A stretch of DNA of 64,000 bases from Castanea sativa. Its lineage: Eukaryota > Streptophyta > Magnoliopsida > Fagales > Fagaceae. This document shows, piece by piece, positions 48,271-58,007 of this stretch. Numbering within the stretch: the stretch's first letter is position 1; each line of letters starts with the position of its first letter. The DNA lies in NCBI RefSeq assembly GCF_040712315.1, contig NC_134013.1, positions 38,017,501 to 38,081,500 on the forward strand, read 5' to 3'. Position numbers and translations under genes: made by a program. Below the pieces are notes generated by a model. That model had not been told where the DNA came from. It did not search any database and worked only from the letters and a program-made list of their open reading frames with translations.

Positions 48271-48339
48271 CCAACCCAGCGTGCCGGGGCTTGAGTAACA
48301 ATTAACCTCAAACCTCAAACCTCAAACCACCTCCAAAAA

Positions 48340-49518
48340 ATGATGCTCGGAGAGGCACACCATCCCAATCCAACGGTCCACGTCCCTCCATGGCCAACTC
48401 AGGACGATCCAACGGCAGAGATTTACTCACCCTACTCGTTAACTTCCCTTTCCGTTAACTCTGACGGCAATGGCAACACCAGCACGGGTGACTACTCCCC
48501 TTACTATCTCCAAGACGTCATGACGGCGCTGCAACGTTATTTGCCGTCAAACGAGGCGGACTTGGATTTGGACTCGGATTCGGGTCGTGAAGCGGATGCT
48601 CCGGTGGACGCGTACTCATGCGACCATTTCAGGATGTTTGAGTTTAAGGTTAGGAGGTGCGCACGTGGGAGATCACATGACTGGACTGAGTGTCCGTACG
48701 CTCACCCGGGTGAAAAGGCCCGGAGGAGAGACCCGAGAAAGTATCACTATTCGGGTACGGCTTGCCCCGATTTCCGAAAGGGAAATTGTAAGAAAGGTGA
48801 CGCCTGTGAGTTCGCACACGGCGTATTTGAGTGCTGGTTACACCCGGCTCGCTATCGTACGCAGCCTTGTAAAGACGGAACCAGCTGTCGTAGAAGGGTT
48901 TGTTTTTTCGCTCATACGCCTGAGCAACTCAGGGTTCTGCCACCTCAGCAGATGCAGAGTCCAACTCCACGGAGTACTGTAGTCAACTCGGTTGACTCCT
49001 ACGATGGCTCGCCCTTAAGGCATGCCATCGAGGCTGCTAAAACGCTGCCCTTTTTGTCTTCTCCGTCTTCGATATCTCCGCCGGCGACTCCTCCGGCGGC
49101 CGATTCTCCTCCCATGTCGCCGATGACTCAGTCGCTGAGTCGTTCACTCGGTTCCGGTTCGATCAACGAAGTGGTGGCTTCTTTGAGGAACTTGCAGCTT
49201 GGAAAGGTCAAGTCATTGCCTTCTTCATGGAACGTTCCCGGGTACGGGTCTCCCAGAGGATCCATGCTCCGACCCGGATTTTGTAGCATGCCTACTACTC
49301 CGACCCGAGCACCAACCCGTACTGGAATGGGGTACTTCGATGTGTGGGACCAGGGTTGCGAGGAGGAGACTCCAATGGAGAGAGTTGAGTCAGGGAGGGG
49401 GTTAAGGGCTAAGATGTTCGAGAAACTGAGAGAGGAGAATTCTCTGGATCGGGTCGACCCGGGTCCATCGACAAGCAGTGCTCCGGATGTCGGATGGGTC
49501 TCGGAGCTTGTTAAGTAA
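48340..49518 (+). CDS. Tandem CCCH zinc-finger protein (plant RR-TZF family)
   Basis: An intronless 392-residue protein, normal for the AtTZF1-3-type group. An Arg-rich RR region with a third Cys-His set (C94, C107-x10-C118-x3-H122, ending [12 protein letters not shown]) precedes two fingers: C142-x7-C150-x5-C156-x3-H160 and C177-x5-C183-x4-C188-x3-H192, spaced by 16 residues. The N-terminus has the [15 protein letters not shown] motif and the C-terminus a WVSELVK motif, both shared by this family. The C-terminal half is Ser/Pro-rich and disordered-looking. In plants these proteins bind AU-rich RNA, shuttle between nucleus and cytoplasmic granules, and act in ABA, GA and stress responses; that is family knowledge. 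The first of two adjacent ATGs is used here. GC-rich, intact, the only convincing host gene here. Confidence 0.95.
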   Translation: MMLGEAHHPNPTVHVPPWPTQDDPTAEIYSPYSLTSLSVNSDGNGNTSTGDYSPYYLQDVMTALQRYLPSNEADLDLDSDSGREADAPVDAYSCDHFRMFEFKVRRCARGRSHDWTECPYAHPGEKARRRDPRKYHYSGTACPDFRKGNCKKGDACEFAHGVFECWLHPARYRTQPCKDGTSCRRRVCFFAHTPEQLRVLPPQQMQSPTPRSTVVNSVDSYDGSPLRHAIEAAKTLPFLSSPSSISPPATPPAADSPPMSPMTQSLSRSLGSGSINEVVASLRNLQLGKVKSLPSSWNVPGYGSPRGSMLRPGFCSMPTTPTRAPTRTGMGYFDVWDQGCEEETPMERVESGRGLRAKMFEKLREENSLDRVDPGPSTSSAPDVGWVSELVK

Positions 49519-51450
49519 GTGAGAGAAGAATTCCGTCTGACGATTTTTATTTTGCTAAGATCTTTATATATATAATATGATTCTATTTTTTGGTGGGTTA
49601 TTAGTACTACTTAGGGTCCTCTCCCTCTCTCTGGCTATAACAACACTTTGTCTTCTCAGCTCTGAAGGCGAAGCAGAGGCGAGAGAAAGAGAAAAAAGAG
49701 ACTCTTTAATTTTGGAAAATTATGTGTAAATATTTAAAAGAAATTGTCAGATGGATGGTATGGGTGAAGAGTAGAATCTCTTTTTTGGGGAATTTTCTGA
49801 AAACATTGGATTGCTAAGCAAGTAAGGAGGACAAAAATATTGGCCACTTTTTGTATAGGGTAGTCGAAGAAGACGGTGGATCATTCTCTTTTTACTATTT
49901 TCTTAATTATTGCTGTGTTTATTATGATCACTATCCCACTTATCATTGTAAATATTTCTCAGTATGTATGCTCTTTATCCTGATGCAATTATTAATGTTT
50001 TTGTATATTTTATCAATTTTTTCCTCTTTTTATTATTGTTTTTATTATTATTATTATTATTATTATTGTGCATAGAGTTCTTCTGTTTGTACTGTAGTTG
50101 GGTCTGGTTGGATTTGTGCACGATCATAGTTTTTTTTTTTTAGTAGTCCGCATGGCATATTTTCTTTCTTTGTGGATTAAGAATTTTTAATGAACACCCG
50201 CAACAAGAATGTTTTAAGTCGCTTTTATCTGTTTTTTGGTTCTGAGTTCTTTTAAATGGGTTTCTCGATGTTCAAAGCTTGCCGTTTACACTATTAATTA
50301 TTACAACTCTGCCAATTTTTTTGCCCAAAAGTATGTTGTTTTTTTGGGTGAATTAACGGTAAGATGTAAATAATTGAGGATGAAAAAATTATAAGTTTTG
50401 ATGCTCTGAAAAAAGGTCGTATAGTTCAATTAATATAAGGACCAATAATGTGATATATAAGGACCAACTATGATCACATACTTTAGAGATGGAAATTATA
50501 TATGTTTTGAAAATTAAATGGATCTCCAAGAGTTTTCGTTCAACTGACACCTAAGTGACAACTATTAATTTATTTTTTTATAAAAAAAAAGGAGTTAAGG
50601 GACGCGGATTATGATCATCTGTGTTGACTACGAGTCTTAGGATTTCATAAATCAGGCTGGAACTCTTATTAATTAGATCTATCCATGTGAAGGTTTTTGT
50701 TTGTTATTTATGGATAATCTAATATGTTCCCCGGCTATGCTGTTTTTGTGCCTCCTGACTACCATTAGAGCATGTCTAGACAATCTATCAATAGTCAACT
50801 TCATATGGATGTCTCTGTGAAAAGGGACAATGGGGAAATAGGGATTAGATTGAATATCGAAATTGGTTGTGGGGTTCTGTTTAGAACAGTTGGGAATTTA
50901 TTTTTCTCACGAGAAAGTCTTTCATTTTCTTGGACGGAGTGGAAAATTTGAGGAATAGTCTAGAGCTCATTAACATCTTAGTGGGACATAGTTGGAATTC
51001 CACATCTTTGTGGGGTATGGTTGGATTTGATGATAAACGAAAGAAATATCTCTGACAAAAAAATAAATTAATAATAATAATGGCCGTAGGAGTAGGAGTA
51101 TAGGACACTCTGCATAGACGAAAAAAAGAAAAGAAAATTACATTGTCAAAGTAAAAATTGTAGTTCTGTGTATTGTGACTTTGACTTCTAGTTGTCATTT
51201 AACCCTCTCAACACGCGAACATCATGAGTTTTCTCGGCATCTCTTGACCTCTTCTAATTCCACAGTATCTTAGCAGATGGTAGAATCGGGACATTGACGA
51301 GGACAGAAAAATCAATTACTCATCCATCTTAATGGACGAAATTAAGTCACCCAAACCATCAAAGAAAGATAAGTAACTTCTCAAAATACATTCAATATAT
51401 TTAATGATGACCATTATTCACAAGTCTTAAACTCTCATAAAAACAATGAC
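49519..51450. other. 3' flank of the TZF gene and spacer
   Basis: The 3' UTR probably lies in the first 200-600 bp, with TGTAAAT words near 49726 and 49948 that could take part in poly(A) signalling. An (ATT)n run lies at 50041-50068. Beyond that I see no gene; minus ORF 50881-51198 looks random. Confidence 0.55.
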
Positions 51451-51938
51451 TGTTTATGATGTTTATATCGTCAGTCGAATAGGTTCGTCTAGATAGGTTA
51501 GCATGAGCTTCGTCTCTGTACTTGCAAGGGTGAGAATAGAATCTTCTTCCTAAGTGGTCATCGGTGTGGTGTCAGTCATGGAGTCTCCGATGGTAAAGTC
51601 AGTAACTAGAAATGATAGAGTAGGTTTGCAAGAACTAGAGTATTTTTACAAATGTGCATGTGTGTACCTTCTTCAGCTCTGAGATGTGCTTTATATACAT
51701 TCTCATTCTTTCTAGCTGTTGCACCCTATTCATGATGCTATAATTGCTTTTTTTGTAACACCGCTGGGCTCATTCAATGTGGGTTTTGATGGGTCTCTAA
51801 CAGTTTTCTTGGTTGATTTGTGACCGTTTGGGGCACTAAATGCTCTCTTTATGGCACTTCTACCGTCGTCCATCCTCCCTTAGAATGGACGATGGTACTT
51901 GACGGGCTCGTCTAGACTGAGATTTATTGGTCCTATCA
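51451..51938 (-). repeat. El5 3' LTR (outer edge uncertain)
   Basis: The inner edge is clear: on the minus strand a purine tract CTGGGGGGCAGC (51950-51939) is followed by TGATAGGACC. A TATA-like GTATATAAAG lies near 51699-51690 (minus). The outer edge could lie anywhere from about 51195 to 51460, because the partner LTR is not in the window. Confidence 0.5.
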
Positions 51939-52075
51939 GCTGCCCCCCAGTCCTGTGATTGTCCTTACGTGTAATGGCGATCATAGGAAGATGGAAGGTT
52001 TTCTGTTCAAAGGTGACCCTAGGGATTCCATTTTAGTCGCATTTAATGCGTAGTGATGATGCCGTACACGTTATG

Positions 52076-52141
52076 GCCACGTGGCACATTCTGATTGGTG
52101 GAATTCAATGCTTCACTCATGTGTCTTTTGGGTTTCCCGCC
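52076..52141 (+). promoter_or_regulatory. Likely promoter motifs of the El5 antisense gene
   Basis: A perfect G-box palindrome GCCACGTGGC (52076-52085) and an E2F-type TTTCCCGCC (52133-52141), about 290 bp before the ATG at 52423. The region sits between the PPT and the antisense gene, as in El1 and El2. Confidence 0.45.
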
Positions 52142-52422
52142 GATTTTCAGTTTTTTGTGCCCAACTCTTATTAAACTTGTCTTCTTTTTCTCTTTCCTCC
52201 TTACCTTCTCTCATTTGCGCCATTGTTGCTTTGTGTTTTTCTTCTCCGAGCTTCTTGTAGCGTTTCTTCTTTCTGGGATTTGTTCCTTTTGAGGTACGGT
52301 TTCTTTGCTCAAGCTTTACTCTTTGTAGCGAACTTCATTGGCAAAAGATCACTAGCAATTTCCTTTTAACCTTGTTTTTGGGGTTTGGAGTCTTTTCCCC
52401 TCTTTTTTTCTTTTTGGGTTCC

Positions 52423-54596
52423 ATGGTAGATAGCTCTGAGGTTAGGAGACTCTGTCCTTCCCTTTTGTTTTTCTTTGCGCGCTTAAGGGCTTCTCTAGGC
52501 TCTTCTCGTTCTTTTGGATCTTCAATTGAGGGTTTTGTGTTCAGGGGTAGCAGCCTAGGTCTAGCGTTGGCTGATCTGCTCCCTCTGTTTCGTGAATCAA
52601 TAGATTGGTTTGAGGGAATAGTGGGTGAATGGAGAGTTATGTCGGAAGTGAGGTCCAGTGAGCTAGAAACTGGGTTGTCGTCTAGCGACGAGCCTGTTGA
52701 GGTGGAGAAGGATATTGCGGCTTCTGGCCCCAGAGAGGTTAGGGCTTTTCATGCCCTCGAGGAGGTGTGTAGCCTAGACGCTGAAACTTTCTCCAGGTTT
52801 GGGGATATGTTTCAATTCCCTGAGAGGGTTCAGGTTTGTCTTCCTCATGGGGAGGAACGTGCCTGTCATTTTTCGCTTGGGGAAGTTTGTTTCTATGAGG
52901 TTGCCTTCTTGCGCAGTCTTAGGTTCCCCATCCACCCCTTCATTATGGAGCTTCTGAATCATTTCAACATCTCTCCTGGGCAACTTATGCCAAACTCATG
53001 GAGGATTGTGATTAGTTGTATGGAGATATGGATGGCTGTCACTGAAGAAGACATGATTAGGGTGGACGAGTTCACATATTTGTACCATCTAAAGGAGTCA
53101 AAAGAGAATGGGTACTAAGAACTTGTACCCTGGGTCAGGACGGCTAAGATCATTATGGATCTACCATCGTCCTTCCGATATTAGAAATCGAGGTTCTTTT
53201 TTGTGTCTGGGGACGAATGGAAGACTCCTTCTAATGAGTTCTGGGTGATGTTCCTAGGTTGATTCGTCGTTAGAGAGCCCCGAGTCTAGGTGCATCGTCC
53301 TTCTGCAAGTTTTTGTTCTTTATTCTTTTCCCTTTTTTTTTTTGTGTCTAATCTTTTTGTTTGTTGTGCAGTTAAAAAGCATCCAAAGCTCAAGAGCTGG
53401 TCCAAGAAGCGTGTCGAAGTAGCTATTGAATACGCCAAGACTATTGACGACTTCGACAACCTAATTGATCCCAGGACCTTAGCCCGTCACTGCCTAGATC
53501 TGGAGCCTTCTTCCTTCGTTCTGCGTACATTTGAAATCGAAGATAAGAAGAGTAAGTGTTTATTTGGTTCATTACTGACTTGGTTTTGTTTTGTTTTTTT
53601 TCAACAAGTATTTCTCTTTTGCAGAGATGACGACGAAGTTCAACTAGGGGATGTACGCCAAAATGAGGGCCAAGAAGAATGAGCCCTTCTCCAACCTCGG
53701 GAAGAGGGTGGTTCGTGTCGTGGAGAAAGGGACTGCCATCACGCTCTTTACCTCCGTCCCTGGGGCTACAAGGACTGCGTCTCCTGCCACCTCGGTGGAA
53801 GAGATCACTCTTCGCCCAAAGAAGTAGCGACTGGCGGACAAGGGCAAAAAGAAGGTTGACTCACGCTCATCCAGAGTTTGGGACAACGCTAGCTTGGCAC
53901 TGACAAGGGCGCAGGATGCCTTCACCCCTAAGAAGCTCGAGGCCTTTATAGATGTACCTTCCAACGAGATCATGAGTCGTCACATTCACAAGCTCGTCCA
54001 ACTAAAATATTGCATCACTTATTTTTCCTCTCTTTACCTTCTTTACATGGATCTGAAAGCTAGGTGCTGTGTGATCTCCTTTTTAGGTGCTGGGGGAAAC
54101 CATCCACATCACATCGAAGTACTTGAGTTAGGAGGCGAAGGCCACGTCAGCGGGGTCCAAGGTGGAGGCTTTGGAGGCGGAGAACTCGAAGCTGAGGAAG
54201 GATCTTATTGCTACCATGGATGAGGCCAACACTACCAAGGAGAAGGCTAAGGTCCTGGCTGACAACCTGAGGGCTGAGAGGTAGCTGACCCTGGAGAAGG
54301 ACGAACAACTCCAGGCTATAAAAGAGAAGGTCAAGACCATTGTTGCCAAGGCCATTGAAGCCTTTCAACAGACCGATGAGTACAACATTGTACTCTTTAG
54401 TTGGTACTACAAGGGCTTTGAGCTCCTTTGGTGGTACCTCGTCAAGCATCCTACTGGCGTGGACTTGGGAAGTTTGGACCTAGAGGAGGTAGACAAGGAG
54501 ATGGAGGAGGACGAAGCTTCCTAGTTCGTTGCTGTTCCTCCTGAAGGGAACACTCCAGAGCCTGCCCTTGCTGGTGGTGACGAGGCCATTGCATGA
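52423..54596 (+). pseudogene. El5 antisense spliced gene (Transposase_28-like), decayed
   Basis: Homologous type of gene to those of El1 and El2, but a distinct subfamily. The first exon from ATG 52423 carries FPERVQVCLPHGEE, GEVCFYE and FPIHPFIMELL, typical of the 'putative gypsy type transposon' family. It is open to 53116-53118 and goes on past stops to about 53289. Then exon 53372-53551, exon 53625-about 54004, and a coiled-coil last exon 54087-54596. The intron after 53551 is clean (GTAAGT...TTGCAG); the donor near 54005 has decayed (CTAAAA). Stops include 53116, 53287, one near 53646 and others in the last exon. No full product is possible. Confidence 0.72.
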
Positions 54597-54609
54597 ACCT
54601 GCCCAGTGC

Positions 54610-54610
54610 C

Positions 54611-54638
<28 letters not shown>
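54610..54638. repeat. (CA)n microsatellite
   Basis: About 14 CA units, 14 bp after the El5 antisense gene stop. The Val/Cys-rich ORFs on the minus strand here are artefacts. Confidence 0.95.
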
Positions 54639-54642
<4 letters not shown>

Positions 54643-54889
54643 AATATATGTTTCCTCTTTCTTTTTCTTTTTTTTGGTGCCTAGTGTGTTTTTGGGCTTC
54701 TAATTTCAAGACAATGCTTTTTGCCCCGTGTTTTTTGGGGCTTTTAATTTCTGTTTATGGACAAGATATGTTTGTGCTATTGCTCACTTTCATATCTTTG
54801 ATGGTTCTTTTTTGGTTTATGTTTGATGTATGCTTTTGTTAGAGTCTTTGTCTGCTTACCCCCATCTATGGGTACTTAGCCACTTTTTA

Positions 54890-55500
54890 GATGATTTACA
54901 TCCTATCGTGGAGTTCATTTAGGCTTTGTTAGTAACTTACATCCATCTAGCGGACTTTCCTTTTTGGTTTCGTCAGTGATTTACGTCCGTTTAGCGGGAT
55001 TTTATCACTTAGCCTTTTTTTTAGGTGACTTACATCCAACTAAGGAATTTTGTCACTTTGGCTTCGTCAGTGATTTACATCCGTCTAGCGGAATCTCATC
55101 ACTTAACCTTTTTTAGGTGACTTGCATCCAACTAAGGAATTTTGTCACTTTAGCTTCGTCAGTGATTTACATCCGTCTAGCGGAATCTTATCACTTAGCC
55201 CTTTTTTTTAGGTGACTTACATCCAACTAAGGAATTTTGTCACATTGGCTTCGTTAGTGATTTACATCCGTCTAGCGGAATCTTATCACTTAGCCCCCTT
55301 TTCTTTAGGTGACTTACATCCAACTAAGGAATTTTGTTACTTTGGCTTCGTCAGTGATTTACATCTATCTAGCAGAATCTTATCACTTAGCCCCTTTTTT
55401 TTTGGGTGACTTACATCCAACTAAGGAATTTTGTCACTTTGGCTTCGTCAGTGATTTACACCCGTCTAGTCGCATCTTATCACTTAGCCCTTTTTTTTTT
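54890..55500. repeat. El5 tandem repeat array
   Basis: Five to six units of about 97 bp with ACATCCAACTAAGGAATTTT and GTCAGTGATTTACATCCGTC. It lies between the antisense gene and pol, like the arrays of El1 and El2, but the unit sequence is different. Confidence 0.9.
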
Positions 55501-55689
55501 AGTTTGTGTACAATGAGTTGGAAAATTGGCTGCACAGTACTTTTATTAGTTCATTTCAAATGTGAAAACAATTGATTTTTACATTTATTGATGATACTTC
55601 TTCAAATGCTCAATGTTCCGCGGACAGGGCAATTTCCTCCCCTCCATCGTCTCCAAGTGGTAGCTGCCTTGCCTTGAGTAGTGGACGAT

Positions 55690-56607
55690 CTTGTAGGGCC
55701 CTTCCTAGGTTGGCCTAAGCTTCCCTTGGGTTGGATCCTTAGTGGCTGGTGTGACTTTGCACAGGACAAAGTCTCCTATTTCGATTCTTCTAAGCTTCAC
55801 CCTCTTGTTGTAGTATTCAGTCATCTTTTGCTGGTTTTTTGCTACCCTCTGGGATGCTCCGTCTTTTACTTTGTTGAGGCAGTCCAAGTTGACTCTCAAC
55901 TGGCCGTCATTGCTGTCTTCACCAAAAACTTCTCTTCTCATGTTGGTAACCCCTATTTCGATAGGAATTACTGCCTCGGTGCCATAGGTGTGCCTGAAGG
56001 GAGTTTATCCTATCAGGGTTCTTGCCGTAGTTTTGTAAGCCCACAAGACACTAGGCAGTTCTTCTAGCCACGCACCCTTTGCTTGTTCTAGTCGACCTTT
56101 AATGATCTTCAGTTCTTCACTTCTATTTGCCCGTTGGCTTAGGGGTTTCCTGGAGATGAAAACTGGTTCTTGATTCCTAATCCTGAGCAAAAGTCTATGA
56201 AGTTTTGGCTGTCGAATTGTCATCCTTTATCCGATATGATCGTTCGTGGTATCCCGAATCTGCAGACTATGTTCTTCCACACAAAGTTCTGGATCTTTGC
56301 CACCGTGATGGTTGGTAGTGCTTTTGCTTCAACCCACTTTGTAAAGTAATCAATTGTGACCAGTAAGAATTCTACCTGTTTCTTACCTTAAGGTAGTGGA
56401 CCCACAATGTCAATTCCTCATTGGGTGAATGGCCACAGGGAGGTTATGGGTGTCAACTTCTCCACTAGGATGCGTTGAACATTTCCAAACCTCTGACATT
56501 TGTTTCATCGTTCAACAAACTCTCTTGCATCCTTCTGCATGGCAGGCTAGAAGTAACCTGTTCTGACAATCTTACTTATTAGTGATCTCAGGCCCGCGTG
56601 GTTTTTG
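55690..56607 (-). pseudogene. El5 integrase (partial, decayed)
   Basis: On the minus strand, from the El4 junction: zinc-binding region (SLISKIVRTGYF..., then KCQRF-like), core GIDIVGPL, DYFTKWVEAKAL, FGIPRTIISD with the next residues altered to KG, LEELPSVLWAYKT and a C-terminal YYNKRVKLR...GDFVL region. Several Trp codons became stops (GYF-stop-P, Q-stop-GIDIVG). The region ends near 55690, before the tandem array. Confidence 0.82.
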
Positions 56608-56628
56608 TGTTGGAAAATCTGGTTTTGG

Positions 56629-57990
56629 TGTTGGAAAATCTGGTTTTGTATCGTATATAAAACACACAGCGGAAGCAACAAACATGGATCTATTTCATTC
56701 ATGATGGATAACATGCACTATGTAAATTTCAGAATTTAAGAATAAGATAGCGTACCTTAGTGCGGTGGAATTCAAAACAAAATATTAGAAGTACTTGAGA
56801 ACACTTTTAATTTTCACTCCAATTCCACTTTACGCCCAAGAAGTGTGGTCTCTCAATTAGTTTCCAAGGGAGAATAATTGAGTGGCTTCACTCACACATA
56901 CACCATTTCACAATGATGTCTCTTTTTTTCTTATAAAAAATTCTGTATGTTTCTCTCTTTATAACTAACTAATTATCTAATTGGGTTGGCCTATTGGGCC
57001 TTTCCAATTGGGTTTTAGTGTGTGGCTTGGAGTGGGATCAAAAGGGACCAATAAGACACTAGCTCCAATGGGCTTTGGGCTTTTCTGTCAACTCTTGACA
57101 AGTCCAAAGTTACCATTAATTATATTTAATACCACTATATAAATATAATTGCATTCTAGGCCTTATTAATAAATTATATCCCAAGACTCTAATAATATCA
57201 TTTGACCCCTCCATGAAATATCCATAGTGAACAAAATCATAATAAATTGTTACTTTGTAAACAACTATTTTATTCTTGAGTACCCGATTTAATCTTTTAG
57301 TTATTCACATTTATTGAAATCCAATTTCAATAAATATAAGCTTTAGTAACTCCTTACTAAAGTGGGCGCCTTGAATAACAATTCCCCATTAAACTTATCT
57401 CAAAGGGATATTTCGTGTCTCTACAAAAGAGATTATGGATTCCATCTTGAGAATATGTGTTCCTTCAACACTACGTATGGTTACCCAACATACTGAGGTT
57501 TTGATCGTGAATATTAGATCTCACTCCTGATATATCAAAGTAACCTACATTTCATGATCAGGTCCATTACCCTCTCAGGATTGAGAGTCTATGAAATTAG
57601 AAGTCGTGAGATTAATTATTCGGGTGACAGTTGTTGATTGAATAATTAATCTTACAGCAGTCCAGTTCAATATATCTTAACTCTTAAGACACATCAACAC
57701 ATCCACTAGAAGTCTCCACTTCCATGATCAAGACAAATCATCTTAGTTGATGTGTTATAGTCTTCACAGATGAAACGCCCAATTTCATTACCGACTACGA
57801 ATTATATTTTGAGTTTACAAGGAACTTGTGATTTACATCTTCTGTGACTAAATCACATAAATCACCTATAATGCATCTCATGGACTATAATAATGTCCCA
57901 TTAGTTCATTTATAAATAGTCTTATATAATTAACAATTTAATTATTTATGACATGCTAATAGTTTGGATTTTAAGGCATAAACCCCAACA
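56629..57990 (-). repeat. El4 3' LTR
   Basis: About 1362 bp, reading on the minus strand from TGTTGGGGTTT to TTTTCCAACA. A 21-bp extra copy of the outer end lies at 56608-56628, so the outer edge could be 56608. Confidence 0.8.
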
Positions 57991-58007
57991 CTCTCCCACT
58001 TGCCCTT
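57991..58007 (-). promoter_or_regulatory. El4 polypurine tract
   Basis: The minus strand reads AAGGGCAAGTGGGAGAG directly before the 3' LTR. Confidence 0.8.

Larger units (their letters stand above)
51451..56607 (-). mobile_element. El5: decayed Tat-lineage element, truncated by El4
   Basis: Same layout as El1 in the minus direction: integrase (right), tandem repeats, antisense gene (plus), PPT, 3' LTR (left). El4 inserts into the integrase at about 56608; the rest of El5 (gag, RT, 5' LTR) would lie beyond El4, outside the window. Many stops in both strands' genes show it is old. Confidence 0.8.

Noticed and set aside
48340..49518. Alternative frame ORFs (48587-48982 and 49199-49405) as separate genes
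   Set aside because: They overlap the TZF gene in another frame and carry none of the zinc-finger motifs.
54451..54709. Cys/Val-rich ORFs on the minus strand
   Set aside because: They arise from the (CA)n microsatellite next to the El5 antisense gene.
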